Assembly: GCA_000226015.1 (NCBI GenBank)
Contig: JH153216.1
Location: forward strand, 32,989 to 57,522
DNA length: 24,534 nucleotides
Origin: Mnemiopsis leidyi
Taxonomy: Eukaryota; Ctenophora; Tentaculata; Lobata; Bolinopsidae
Reading direction: 5' to 3'
In this document: one piece after another, positions 1-11,600 of the stretch
Numbering within the stretch: the first letter of the stretch is position 1
Layout of the letters: the number at the start of each line of letters is the position of its first letter
The notes under the pieces: generated by a model
Seen by the model: only the letters and a program-made list of their open reading frames with translations
Told to the model about the DNA's origin: nothing
Database searches by the model: none
Made by a program: the position numbers and the translations under genes

Positions 1-336
1 CAGATGGACAATGTTAGGGCATGTGTTGCGGTTGCCAGAAAACAGTCCAGCAGCTGTAGCACTAACTTATTCTGTTGATGGCTGTCAATCTAAGACCAAG
101 AATAGGAAGACACCAGATAAATTTATTTAACACTATCAAGACCGATCTTAGCAATAGAGGCTTTAATTTAGAAAATTTAAATGATATGTATATGCTTAGA
201 GATATTGCTAAGACACGAACAAAGTGGAAAGAATTGTTTTAAGTTTGTCATGCACTGACCAGATATTGAAGATGCTCCCTTGAGCTATTCAACGTTTGTT
301 ATACAGTTTTGATATATATATATATATATATATAAA
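1..336 (+). mobile_element. 3' tail of a non-LTR retrotransposon (LINE), degraded
   Basis: Frame 2 from base 2 reads RWTMLGHVLRLPENSPAAVA, the W-x-x-x-G-H-V-x-R-x-P tail found after the reverse transcriptase in many non-LTR retrotransposons. This frame stops at about 130. The similarity resumes in frame 3 from about 126, with a segment ending in RTKWKELF and a TAA at 240-242, so one frameshift separates the two parts. A (TA)n microsatellite follows at about 312-336, which resembles the simple-repeat tail of some LINEs. The 5' part lies outside the window. The copy is a broken, inactive relic. The clade (RTE, CR1 or other) cannot be set from this tail. Confidence 0.65.
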
Positions 337-640
337 GTATATAATTAATTGAAGTTAATAGATTGCACAGGAATATGATTCATAATGAGTACCCTAATGG
401 CAAGGATGACATTGAACAGTCGCCCTTGACTTAACTTGGCATATTGTTCTACTATCTGTATACAACTTCTGTTTCATTACTAATCTCATCAATTGGAATC
501 CTACCTTTGTTTATGGCCATATACTCAGTGGCCCAATTGCCAGCCTTACTGTGTTTTGGTTTCCTTGGTAGTTTGTTATTTCTTTGGTGAAAGTTTCACT
601 TTTATTTAGAAATCAATTTAACTTAATACTTCATTCAGAA
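243..640. other. LINE 3' flank and upstream region of the first JmjC gene
   Basis: No coding potential is seen. The stretch holds the (TA)n tract at about 312-336 and AT-rich DNA. It ends in a T-rich run and TTCATTCAG, whose AG (637-638) lies two bases before the ATG at 641. No core promoter motif is convincing. Confidence 0.5.
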
Positions 641-2568
641 ATGAACAATCTTGTACTGATTCACCTTTCAGTCAGCGTTTCTCTGTTATATGCTAGCTAC
701 ATAGGACTGCAGTCAGGACCTCAGAAAAGCATTGATGTATTAGATGGGTTTATTGACCCAGTTCAATTTTTTGACGAGTTTGTCATACCTGGAAAACCAG
801 TGTTGTTCAGAGGGGCTGCCAAGACTTTTCCAGCTTTCAATAAATGGACTGATGAATATTTTAAATCTTTGCCAGAATCTGATTCATTCTCTGCATTTGC
901 TGAAGAAGGAAAGAAAGAAAATCGAGGTGATGGTGCTAAACATCTCTCATTTTCAGATTTTTTAAATGTTTATCAAACTGAGGATATTTACTATGTAAAT
1001 CCTGTCCCTCCTTTCTTAGCACCAGATGTACCCATACATCATCCACTCAACTGTCCATTTGTCATAGAAAACCTTCTTGCAGACAATGTTATGTGGTTTA
1101 GTAGTGGTGGAACAAAAAGTGTATGGCACAATGATGCATATGAAAATATTAACTGTCTCATGAGGGGAACAAAATGGTTTATTATGGCCAATAGGAGTGA
1201 AACCTCTCAAAAAGCCCACATTGACATGAAAGATGGGGCCTACAGTTCTGTTGATGTTGAAAATGTGGATGTCAACAAGTATCCTGGATTCAAAGACATG
1301 CAATTTTATAATGTAACTATGGAAGCTGGGGATTGCCTTTACATTCCTTGGCTATGGTTCCACCATGTTAATTCTATTGGCAGGTCAGTCCATCTGTTCT
1401 AAATTAGCAAATGTTTATTGTTTATGTAAAAAAATAGTTTGTGTATCAGAGGCACTTTTCAAATGACAGTTTGGTCTCCTAAAAAAGTTTTTCAAATGTA
1501 CTTCAAGTCTGTATGATTCTTTCTAAATCCCTCTCTCTTCTTCCCTCTGTCTCTTTTTCACCCTTCATCCTCTCTCCAATCATCTGTTATATCTCCCCTG
1601 GCCCTCTTCAATAAACTCCATCCTTCTCTCAGCTCCATCCTCTGTCCTATCATCTCTGATCAAGCCTATTTTAATCCCTCTCCTCTTAGTTCCTCACCCT
1701 TCTTTTGTCTAACTGCAAATAGTTGGCTTTGCATCGAGATTGATGCTGTTTGCTCTTGGCTGCACCTTATGCAATCACTGCAAATACTGAACAATGACTC
1801 TGTAAAGTAAGGTAATAATTATACTCAATTCAGTAATCTGGCCGTCAACATATGGTGGAGAGCTTACAGAACACCTCTGCAGTGCGACCACGTGACTCAG
1901 CTTACTTTTGACCAAGTGCACTTCAAGTATGATAGTAGTTGATACTTAGTAATTTGGTCAATTAGGACCGATATCCGATTTAAATTACAATTAACAATAC
2001 AGCACTGTATCTAAAGATAAACCTTTTAGTTTTTATTTTTATATGCTAATATTGTTTAACTTGAATTTTTAAAACACTTAAAAACTTTGAGATGAATTGT
2101 GGTTTATTCTGTTGTATTTTCAGAGACGGGGAGGATGAGGAAAAGCAAATGCCACTAAATGAGGCAGCACACCAGAATATATACCTCCATGAACGAATGT
2201 ACACTGCAAAAACAATAGATCCTTCTGGGTTTCTCGACAGTGTTGGACCCGCTTTAGATGAAAGAGGCCTCCAACATGGTTAGTCTTATTTCTGCTCATT
2301 TTATGCACATTGATTTGGTTTTTCAAAAGACAGCTTGTTTCCGCGAAAAATTTCCATGTACCTGCTTACACACTATTTTGTAAAAATTTAGGTTATTCTG
2401 TAGATATAATTCCTGTCAAATTTATTTCACTCAGTCACTGATGAAGACGTTAACAAATTATTCGAGTTACTGGACTCCGACAGAAATGGGCTATTGGATT
2501 ACATCGAGATTGACAAAATATTGTCTGTACTTCCAAAGTTCATGCTTCAGTTTAAAGATGAATTATGA
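641..2568 (+). CDS. ER-lumen JmjC/cupin 2-oxoglutarate oxygenase with EF-hand and KDEL (copy 1)
   Basis: Deduced exons are 641-1383, 1834-1926, 2124-2278 and 2435-2568, with intron phases 2, 2 and 1, giving 374 residues. The N-terminus (MNNLVLIHLSVSVSLLYASY) looks like a signal peptide. The reading frame is open back to 584 but has no earlier ATG, so 641 was chosen. The JmjC/cupin_8 fold has the Fe(II) ligands H163-x-D165 (in SVWHND) and a distal His at H241. An EF-hand loop lies at 344-355, with D, D, N, D and E at the ligand positions. The protein ends in KDEL (371-374), the ER retrieval signal. By family this is a Fe(II)/2OG hydroxylase or demethylase; the substrate is unknown. Exon 2 was found by similarity to the copy at 16023-18226 (VNIWWRAYRTP against INAWWEIYKTP). 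Its donor, AA|GTATGA, is only moderate. No AATAAA or ATTAAA is seen downstream before the next gene. Confidence 0.85.
1500..1700 (+). repeat. Pyrimidine-rich low-complexity tract in intron 1
   Basis: Intron 1 of the first JmjC gene (1384-1833) contains a long run of degenerate CT and CCTCT motifs from about 1500 to 1700. It has no reading frame and no clean repeat unit. Confidence 0.5.
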
Positions 2569-3322
2569 ATTCTTACCTTAATGAACATATAAAAAAATTT
2601 TACTTTTCGACCACTCAAAGCTAACAATGTTAATTTTTTAACACTCCACAATGTAGTTTACATTTAGTGGTTTTTTAAATTATTGTGTTATTTTAAACCT
2701 CAGTTTACGATTGATTTTATTTTTCTATGATTGATGAGATTATCTTGTTTGAGAAAAAGAGTGCATCACTCTAAAGCTCTACTCATGTTGTGTATATTTT
2801 TATTTGTCCATTGAATTCCATTACATAAGTAAATCTTGTTGGAAGCAAGAACCAAGTGTTTTTACACACTGTTGCTTGTACAATATACAGCACTGCCATA
2901 TAAGGCCAACTTGCAACCGGGGTGTCTGTGATAATGTTACATTATGTTATTAATGTTACATAAGATTATATAGATATAAAATTACATATAATCCATTTTT
3001 AGTAATTTAAACAAAAATTCTGACTAATCTGTTCAGTCGGTTTCTTCTTAAACTCGTCGTAATGATGATTATTTTTTGGACAACTCTGGGGTACTATATT
3101 CTTGTGATGTTTTAATCCTTTGTATGAAGAATCCGATGAAAATATTTTATAATACAGTTTATCGTTCAGATAGATCTTTATGGTTATTGCATGTTATATG
3201 CTGGATACGCTAAAGTCAAAGACGATCGTAGCTGAATGGTGTAAGAGCCAACACATCCTGCCGTGAAAGAATCAACAAACGCTCAACTACGACAGTGCAA
3301 TCACCACATGTGAAAAAGTAAG
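2569..3322. other. 3' UTR and intergenic DNA between the JmjC gene and the PRL gene
   Basis: AT-rich DNA without credible coding sequence. No canonical AATAAA or ATTAAA was seen. The last 130 bases, less AT-rich than the rest, are probably the 5' UTR of the PRL gene. Confidence 0.4.
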
Positions 3323-3805
3323 ATGATGAAGGTAGGCCCCAGCGAGATTGTTCACCGTAACATGCGGTTCGTGATCATAGACCGACCAACAAGGTCCAAC
3401 GTAAAGCAATACATCGAGCAGCTGAAGAAACACAACACCTCCATGGTTGTCCGTGTTTGTGAGCCGACATACGACGACACTGCTTTTGAAAACGAGGGAA
3501 TTATTGTGAGGGAGCTGATGTTTGAAGATGGGGCAGAGCCCCCTGCTGCAGTCATTAAAGACTGGCTCATTCTGGTCAAAAAGATGTTTCTAGACAAGCC
3601 CCAAACTGCTGTGGCGGTCCACTGTGTTGCTGGTCTGGGACGAGCTCCTGTTCTTGTTGCTATTGCTCTTATCGACGGTGGGATGCGATACGAGGATGCA
3701 GTGGAGTTCATCCGGCGACACCGCAAGGGAGCAATCAACGCCAAGCAGCTGGAATTTCTTGAGCGGTACAAGACGGCAAGCAAGAAGGGCTGCACTGTCA
3801 TGTAA
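3323..3805 (+). CDS. PTP4A: PRL-type protein tyrosine phosphatase (PTP4A family), intronless
   Basis: A single 160-residue ORF close to the usual PRL length (about 167-173). The signature loop is HCVAGLGRAP, with catalytic Cys101 and Arg107, and the typical PRL Ala after the Arg in place of Ser/Thr. The acid-loop segment FEDGAEPP carries the Asp that aligns with the PRL general acid. The Cys of VRVCEPTY matches the conserved redox Cys that forms a disulfide with the catalytic Cys in PRLs. The protein ends in CTVM, a CAAX box expected to be farnesylated, preceded by only a short basic stretch (KK) where vertebrate PRLs have a longer one. PRLs act at the plasma membrane and endosomes and bind CNNM magnesium transporters. 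Two ATGs are adjacent and the first was used. The lack of introns suggests a retrocopy or intron loss, but the frame is intact. The base before the ATG is also an AG, but its upstream tract is purine-rich. Confidence 0.95.
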   Translation: MMKVGPSEIVHRNMRFVIIDRPTRSNVKQYIEQLKKHNTSMVVRVCEPTYDDTAFENEGIIVRELMFEDGAEPPAAVIKDWLILVKKMFLDKPQTAVAVHCVAGLGRAPVLVAIALIDGGMRYEDAVEFIRRHRKGAINAKQLEFLERYKTASKKGCTVM

Positions 3806-3830
3806 CTCGGTCTCGCCTCGCTGCCGCTCG

Positions 3831-3836
3831 ATTAAA
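3831..3836 (+). promoter_or_regulatory. Candidate polyadenylation signal ATTAAA of the PRL gene
   Basis: ATTAAA lies 25 bases after the PRL stop codon. AATAAA also occurs at 4436-4441, so a longer 3' UTR is possible. Confidence 0.4.
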
Positions 3837-5640
3837 ATGAAATGTTAGACTACTGAACCGAACTCTATAATCGAGGTTATCTGTGATTGGGTATTCTTCT
3901 TGTGGTGATTAACGAGCGATATCTGTTTTTCATGTTTAAGTGTAGTCGTCTGGAGCCTGTTTGATACTTCATTTGGAGGTGCAAAAACTCATCCCTCGTG
4001 GATATAATAGACAAAAAGCACCGTTAGTATTAATTTGAAATTGATATTTTTCCATGATAGTGATTGATTTAATTATTCGATATTTGTTCCTTAACTTTCT
4101 TCATGTCTGAACTTACACGTTATTTAATAAACTTTGCAAGTTGCGTCCTAACGGAGATTTGGATCAACAGGAACCTGGATTCGGAAACGTTTATCGGTAA
4201 ATCAATGTTGATATTCTGGAATTCGTGGTGCTATTTTCAAGCTGAGTGGGCATGCATAAGAATTGGTTCGATTGTGTTGGAATGTGAAGGGTTCATTGAA
4301 ATTTGCGGAATGTGATCTGAGGTCAAGGCTAGTTGTGTGTATGTGTGCGTTTTAGCTGAAGTACTATTTGAATTTGTAAATGAACTGGTTTATTCATCAT
4401 AAATCTGAAATATAACCAATACTTATTTAATGATTAATAAAGTATTCTAGCGCGAACTTAGAGTTTTGGGTTTTATCAACTGATTCAAATGCCAAAATTT
4501 ATGTTTCGTTGCAGCAGTGAGTTTCGAGATTTTGCTACTAAATTTTCACATGTGTCATATTAAAACCTTTTAATACTAGTTTTATTACACGTTTTTGAGT
4601 GATGCCCGATTAACCGTTGACTTCCCTAAAAAGATCTTATCTTTTGAAATCCATGCAATGTGTTACCATATATATCCCTTTCACTCAAGCTTCTCTGGGC
4701 TTTGCGGTAAACCGAGGCATTAATGTAGTTTTACTTTCATTTACATCCCCATTCGCAACAACACACTTTCACAGAGTTTATTGCATTTTCGACTGATTAC
4801 AGAAATTTGTGTTCATCCAACACCTAATAGTGCAAGTGGGAAGAAATTTGAATAAGACTTTAGTCTTGCGCATAATACCTTTCTGTACTATCTGATCGTC
4901 ATTTACAGGCTGCTTTACTTGTTAGTACTTGATATGATTGCGCTGCATAAAGCACATTGCCTACAAGTTTTATCCAGATAAGGCTGGCTGGCAGCGTTAT
5001 CCATGTACTGTACGGTGCCCTCCAGCAGTTTCTCAATCATAGCACCCAACATGTGAGCCCTGCTCCTGTGAGAGAGCAAGATTGTAATTAATACTTATAT
5101 CGTAAACAGAATTTAACGATGCTGATGTGTTTTCCTTCTTTTGAAATTTTGATAGGATATTACGAACTTTACTTAGATATTATTGGAATTGCACTTACCG
5201 TAAAGGATTAATATCGGCAATAAACAATAAACGTCAAACTGTTTTACTAATCTGGATTTGATCGAGGAAAGTGGTAAATCTTTAAAATAAATAATCTTTA
5301 AAAGAAATAAGTAGTTTAGAATTGTGAGTGATATTACACGAATTAAACTGGAGATATTTTCGTTGTATGTAACAACAATCTCGGCAGGATTTTCCAGGTT
5401 GGTTGGTATGATGTCATAAGTTGATTTTCAGGCAATGTATAAACTATGTTATCTCACATCGAAAGCAATTTTAAATGGATAGCTAAGAGATATTTATCAG
5501 ATCAAAATTCAAATCCAAGCTCAAATCTTTATTTTAACTGTCAAAGTCAGGTTTTACTCGCTTTTCAAGTGCTGCTCATATTTTAATTCCATACTGCCTG
5601 TATTCTGCTACTTAACTTGTTTACTGACTTTTTGCTACAG
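3837..5640. other. Intergenic region, mostly non-coding
   Basis: AT-rich DNA between the PRL gene and the acidic-protein gene. Short ORFs here (for example 4103-4315) have AT-driven composition and no recognisable motif. The one coding-like patch is the minus-strand segment at 4915-5065, listed separately. The region ends in a strong 3' splice site (TTTTTGCTACAG, AG at 5639-5640). Confidence 0.5.
4915..5065 (-). pseudogene. Coding-like terminal exon or gene relic on the minus strand, unidentified
   Basis: On the minus strand an acceptor-like CTCTCACAG is followed by an open frame of 49 codons. It begins SRAHMLGAMIEKLLEGTVQY, continues MDNAASQPYLDK and ends in TAA. The patch is more GC-rich than its surroundings and looks like a real amphipathic protein segment. 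No upstream partner exon was found on this strand between 5070 and 5640. It may be the last exon of a gene whose other exons were missed, or a relic. The family was not recognised. Confidence 0.35.
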
Positions 5641-5682
5641 TTAGTGACAGTTACGGCCCTGTAACGGTGTATATGACTGAAA

Positions 5683-8600
5683 ATGGAAGGTTAGTTTTAT
5701 AGACCTAATATTTCGTGTGTAAGTGACATTCTTTCGTATTTGGAAGGACACATGATGTTTATCTTCATCAACATGGCTGGAAGGAAATATGATGTTTACC
5801 TTCATCAATATTGCTGGGCACGTTAAAGTTATGATCGCCTTCCTCCTGCAGAGTCTCCAAACGGAATGGTCAGTTCCCAAGTTCCTGTTATCGGCTGGGA
5901 CATGAACTCTCCTCAAACCGTGACGATATCCCCCAGATCTGTTGTTCTGCCACGCCCTCCCGGACAGTCTTCGGTAAGTTTCATGTACTGTAAGTGTTTT
6001 ATCTCTTAGTGTGATTTACTGTAAGTACTTTATCAGTAAGTTTCATGTACTGTAAGTGTTTTATCTCTTAGTGTGACTTACTGTAAGTACTTTATCGGTA
6101 GGTTTAAAATACTGAAAATAAATATTTTTAAAATACTGTTAGTTTATATGGAAATACTGTTAGTTTATATTAAGAATTGAACTGTTAAAACTACATTAAT
6201 ATATTTAGTTCTTATAGTGTACACGTCTCACAGTTTCCCAGAGTCTCCTAAATTGCGACTCAAGGTGCCTGTTTAAGTCGCACTGCTCGTGACTTTAACT
6301 ATAACTTCATGGGCCAAGTCAGAAAGTAGCGCTGTATTCGAGTGTACTGTAACTGTGTCTGAACTAGCCGTATATATTATATAGTTTATTATGTATGTCT
6401 TAGACCTGAATTCTGAGTAGATATATAGAATGTGATGACCAGGTAACATGTGTACCGTCAAAATAATCATACAAAGCTGTGTGGTGAAATGTTTAACATT
6501 GGAATGGATATTATCTCGCCAAAGGAACATCATATGATTGCAGTCTGTACCGCAAAATTAGATTCAAGTAAGCAAAGCTGATCGACTTGCTTTTACATCG
6601 AACAATAAACATGTGGCTGTAGGTATAATGTATAGTGTAAATCGAATTGTATCACGAGAAGCTTTGATTTCTGATAGTTAGTATAGGTACTACTCTATCC
6701 CTCACATTATAACTCATGTTTATAAATACTTTATGAAACATGTATTTAAACATTAGTATTATTCATCATAGCGCACTCAAGGAGTATATACAGTAATCTC
6801 TACTTGAATGACGGATATTGCTATTCTAAAAAGTAGTCGAATGTATTTGAGCTTTGTAACTATAGCTTTTAGGATAGCTTTAGCTATTGTTGGGACGACT
6901 ATAAGTTATTTTCTTAGAATTACTGTAACTAAACCTCTCGGTTATATTCATTGTTAGGATGACTTAAACTGTAGCTATCGATTAAACTGTATCTATACTA
7001 TATTCATTGTTAGGATGACTTAAACTGTAGCTCTATCGATTAAACTGTATCTATAGCTTTGGGTTTTGTCACGATATAACATTAACTATATAGCTATATA
7101 GCTTTATCTCTATCATCCATATTCAACTCTATTTAGTTAAATGTAGGTGATGCGAAGGCGGGTGTGACAGACCAGGTGGCTATATAGCTACATCGTTAGA
7201 TGTACTAAATTGTTTCTTCTTTTTGGTATCAGTCCAAGTAAGAGAAAACTGTTACATAGTGGTGTAGTGGTATAGTAGTGTAGTGGTATAGTAGTGTAGT
7301 GGTATAATAGTGTAGTAGTATATAAGTGTGAAATTCAGCCATGCGAGATAGCTGGTAATACATATCAGAGTAACTGCTTATACTTTTCTGTGCTTATGCC
7401 AATCCCGTTAAGCGATAAACAATCGAGATCTTGGCTGATGAGTCTAATAAGTTCATTACCAATTGCCATGGTCTTGGCTGCCTGTGGCAATTAAAATTGC
7501 AATTATTTAATTACTCAGTTCTTTGACAAAGGAAAAATTGATGGATGAAGAGTTAATTGCAGAATTTCATCTCAGTATAAACCTGCCTAAAACGCATATT
7601 TCGTGTAGCAAATGGGTAAGTAGAAATGGGGGAACTTACCAAAAAATACAATCACTACACAAAAATGGGCGAATTGAAATTTGTTAATTTTTCTTATTTC
7701 AATTTTAAATTCAGCAGTGGTTTTTAACACAAACAGTAGAGTTGCCGGAAAAACAAATATATGTGTAATTATTGAAACATTTCCCCAGAGTTCGCCCTCT
7801 GGAGTCTACTTCATCGAGCAGTGGGGATCAAACCAGCGTAACAAGAGACGTATACGGAGACCTCCAAAGCCTAACCTATACAAGGTTTAGTTTAAACTTA
7901 CTTTTGTCAGTTTCCTTGTATCATTATTGAAGTATTGATACATTTTGTTAAATGTTCAATTATTTCGACGAAAATTATATTTCTCAGCAATAAAGGCTCC
8001 TGGCAGTCGAATGATAAGTGGACTAACTGAACTTACATTTAATTGCAATTTAATTCAGATTGATCGGTTCCCTCATGATAACTCAATACAATAGGCCGTA
8101 AAACTTCAAACACTTCCACTTATCTTCATCCCAGTGATATTGATGTACGCAAAGCTTTATTCACGAGTTCGTGTAGTTTTACATTTATCCTTTTTTAACG
8201 TCTCCATACTTAAGATGTAAGATTCACTAAGATACAGTGGCCATGTTGGCACATAATATTTCAAGACAGTTCTATTGACATGGGACCAGTGTCCTGAATT
8301 TCTTGTTTTTGATGCATTTTTTAAGTTGGTTGATAGATAGTAGATACATTACACATAATTCAATATTCTATAAGTAGTTACTAGTTTTTCGCAATTTCAT
8401 AAGAACAAACTTCACACTTTAACAAAATTGAAAATGAAGAACGCTTATAAAATCCTCGTGGCTGGTTAAAATTAGAAAATATAACAGTTACAGCTATTAC
8501 AAACGTTATGATCTTGTCCCTAATCGAGAAAATTAGACATGTTGCTCTGCAAAGGTGTTGGATATCCGACTGTTCCAAGCTCCGAACTGCCACTTTTTGC

Positions 8601-11600
8601 ATTCCCTAACCAAATTTCAACTTTTAGAGATACGATTTTACAAGTGCCCTGGACACGCCTGAAAAGTCCGACTCGGACTTCGACGACTTCAGCGACGATG
8701 TTCTCTCGCAGATCCGACTTACTCCAATACTGAACAAGACAAATACGGCTTGTTCACCATCTGGTGGGAGGCGGGAGTTCTCACCCACTCAACCCGGACC
8801 CAGCACTGTTCCGGGCCCGTCTGTATGTCTTGTTGTCACAATGAAAACTTTAGTTTGCAGTAAGCATCATCGTTCATGATTAATCAATCAATATTTGTTA
8901 ATCAATATCGAAAATTCGTTATCAGTTCATATTTCATATCAAAAGACGAGATGATTTTTTGATGCAGGTGCCGCAAGTTTTCAAAACACCGACCATGTTC
9001 AAGACGAGCAGCCGAACAAATCACGAGCAGACCAAAGTTCAACCTCGCAAACTTACTTCCGAGTTTGACAATGCAAAGTCGCCGGTACACTGCCGACATG
9101 CCCCAACAAATCAGAACGTTAAAACCAGCTATAATGTGCCTTCGATAAACTCAAGTTGTCCTTCTAAACCAATGACGACAACGACAGAGGAGGATGAATT
9201 CATTAGTGATGATGACGAAGAGATCTTCAGGCAGGCCGACTTGATATATGCTTCCCAATCGTCACAAGACTTAAAAATTGTCAACAATTCCATCAAAGTT
9301 CAACCTCTGAACCAAAACAAACAATCGACATTAGATCGACCTCAAACATCGCTAAGAAATGGGTGCGAACTCGAGGATTTCTCTAAATCAAAAGTTCCTC
9401 TTCCATTTTCGTCTGCTAAAATTGTTGTAAATAAAACTTGTAAAACTAAGGAAAACATTGATGTAAATAATAACAGTTCTGAGGCTGGATTTTCCAATGA
9501 TGATTTTTCTGATGATTCTTTCGACGATCTTGAAATCGACGAAGCATTGCTCGAGAGAATTAATGCTCAAAATGCTAAGTACAGAGGTAGGCTAAATGCT
9601 TTTATACTTTATATTACTTCAATTGATTTTATCTTCACTATGAAAAATTTAATCACTTTCTAATCAAACCGAAAACTTTCAAATTTTTGCATTCATCAAA
9701 AATAAGTGGCAGAAAAATGATAAATACCAAATCTTACGAAATTAAGTATCATTACTATGATTGTAGAGAGGCACTTCTTTGGCTTTTCAGGTTGTTGTCA
9801 AATTTTCGCTTAAAGTCAATGGAAAACATTTGGTGGCCCTTGGCATAAGATAAAACGAACACAAAACCTCAAGTTCAAAAAACCTTTTGCGTTGACCTTG
9901 CTCGGATTATTTCGGCGGGTTTAATAGCGATCAGGGAAAACTCGTCGCCTTATCCTGAACATCATAATCCAGACTAAGGTAGATCAAGCGGAACTTGCTA
10001 ACCATGCGGTGTGTTAAAATATTGCGAAATTGGTCTAAACCCGCCACTTTATCCCGGTCATAATTATCCCGGTCACAATATTGATTGGTTAAACCACCTT
10101 TCTTGTTGTTATCTTTAGATTGCTGACTATATGCATCGCAGACTTAGAATGTACCTTACTCAAATCCGTGATGGTAGAAGTGTCTCTCTTTCTCTCTCCT
10201 CAACAGATCTCTCTCCCTCGTTACCATTGCAGAATATCTTCCAGACTTGTACTATCTTATTGAGTAACTTGGACTTGAGAAACTCTCTGAAAGATGGCAG
10301 AGTCAAACCCAATATGTAAAAGTTAATCGTGCAGCCAAGTTGGGATATCCACCATGCGTATCTGTAAAAATAATAATTGGGTTTGGTGAATGCTCGGGAA
10401 ATGTAGTAGACGGCTAATGGGAGTGCTAGAAGAATGTGGGCAGCAGCAGTAAGAAGGACTGTTAGAACTCCTTGTAATTGTAGTCCTTCAATCCGTCCAA
10501 CAGTAGCTCTCTTGGCCAGAACCAGCAACATTATACTGCTTATCACTGTGACTGCAGCACTGGTCAGAGTGACTATTCCAACAGCTGAGACGTAAATATT
10601 ATGAGCTTTTTTGCTCCAATTGTGCAGGGTAGTGTAGTCACAGATGTAAACGACGTAGCTAAAATATACCCCTTCTTTGTCCTTAGCTAGAGCAGCCGCA
10701 GGGAAAATAGACCCAGTTATCCATATGCCAATGACTGCTATCTTTGCTTCTTTTGTGGAAAACCTCATTGCCTCAAGAGGATACTTTACAATAAGCATTT
10801 TAGACATGGCTATTGCCCCTGTTAACAGGCATTGCACTAAAGCCAAACCATCGTTAAAAAAGTAAGTCAAATAACATGTCCCATGTCCAAGTATCTGGTC
10901 GTTAACAGCCAAGGACACTGCACCCGGTATTATGCTGAAAAGTGACATGAGTATATTTGCTACAGCCATGTGCTCGACAAAGATGACGAGGATCTTATGG
11001 AGTTTTATAGCGTCGTATCTGAGAGACCCCACCAAGATTAGACTGTCTCCAATCAGAGTAGAGGCAGAGAGGAGCACTTTGTACCCAATAAGAATATCTC
11101 GTTCTGTTGGATTGTCGATCTTGTACGATGTAGTGCAGTAGGGAGAGCTCTCGTTTTTTAACATATTCAGTGTATACTACGTTATCAATACTGGAAAACA
11201 CCAAACAATAACTGCAGCTGAGACTTTAGTAGAGGAATGCGGAGATAACGATATTTTGGGATTGAGTATGTGCTCAGGTATTAGTTACTGATTGCCTTAC
11301 ACTCCTATTCCTTTCTGTATAAGAACAGTTTACACGATTACTTTTCTCAATGCCATCGTTCAGGAATCAATATTCAAAAGTCTAGATTTTAAATCGAGAG
11401 ATAAGCTTATGAAAATTTGAATATTTTTTTCTTATCTTTCGTGTCGATATTGTCATTCACATATGACGTCATCACCTGGTGGGAGGAGAGGGTTTCCAAA
11501 TGATGACAATTGATGACGAGGGGGGAGGGGGGCTTGGCCAATGATGATGTCATCAAAAATTTTTAGGATTTTGAAAATTGTTGATCTTTTTTTAAAATGT

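Noticed and set aside
584-640. Upstream extension of the first JmjC frame from a GTG at 584
   Set aside because: There is no ATG in the extension, animals rarely start at GTG, and the signal peptide begins naturally at the ATG at 641.
3352-3801. 149-codon minus-strand ORF opposite the PRL gene
   Set aside because: It mirrors the codon structure of a certain gene and has no family motif.
4255-4280. GGTTCGATT motif resembling a tRNA B box
   Set aside because: No A box, acceptor stem or cloverleaf could be built around it; no tRNA was found in the window.
4103-4315. 70-codon plus-strand ORF
   Set aside because: No motif or splice context; the length is not surprising in AT-rich DNA.
5673-5689. 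Out-of-frame ATG 10 bases before the chosen start of the acidic-protein gene
   Set aside because: Followed through the same exons, its frame stops in exon 7789-7884, whereas the ATG at 5683 stays open for 380 codons. It may be an upstream ORF.
8539-8733. 64-codon plus-strand ORF
   Set aside because: It reads the exon 8628-8822 in a different frame; the acidic frame joins its neighbours in phase.
9587-9663. Read-through of exon 8968-9586 to a stop at about 9663 as the natural gene end
   Set aside because: A consensus donor at 9587 and a phase-matched, protein-like exon at 14027 are preferred, though intron retention remains possible.
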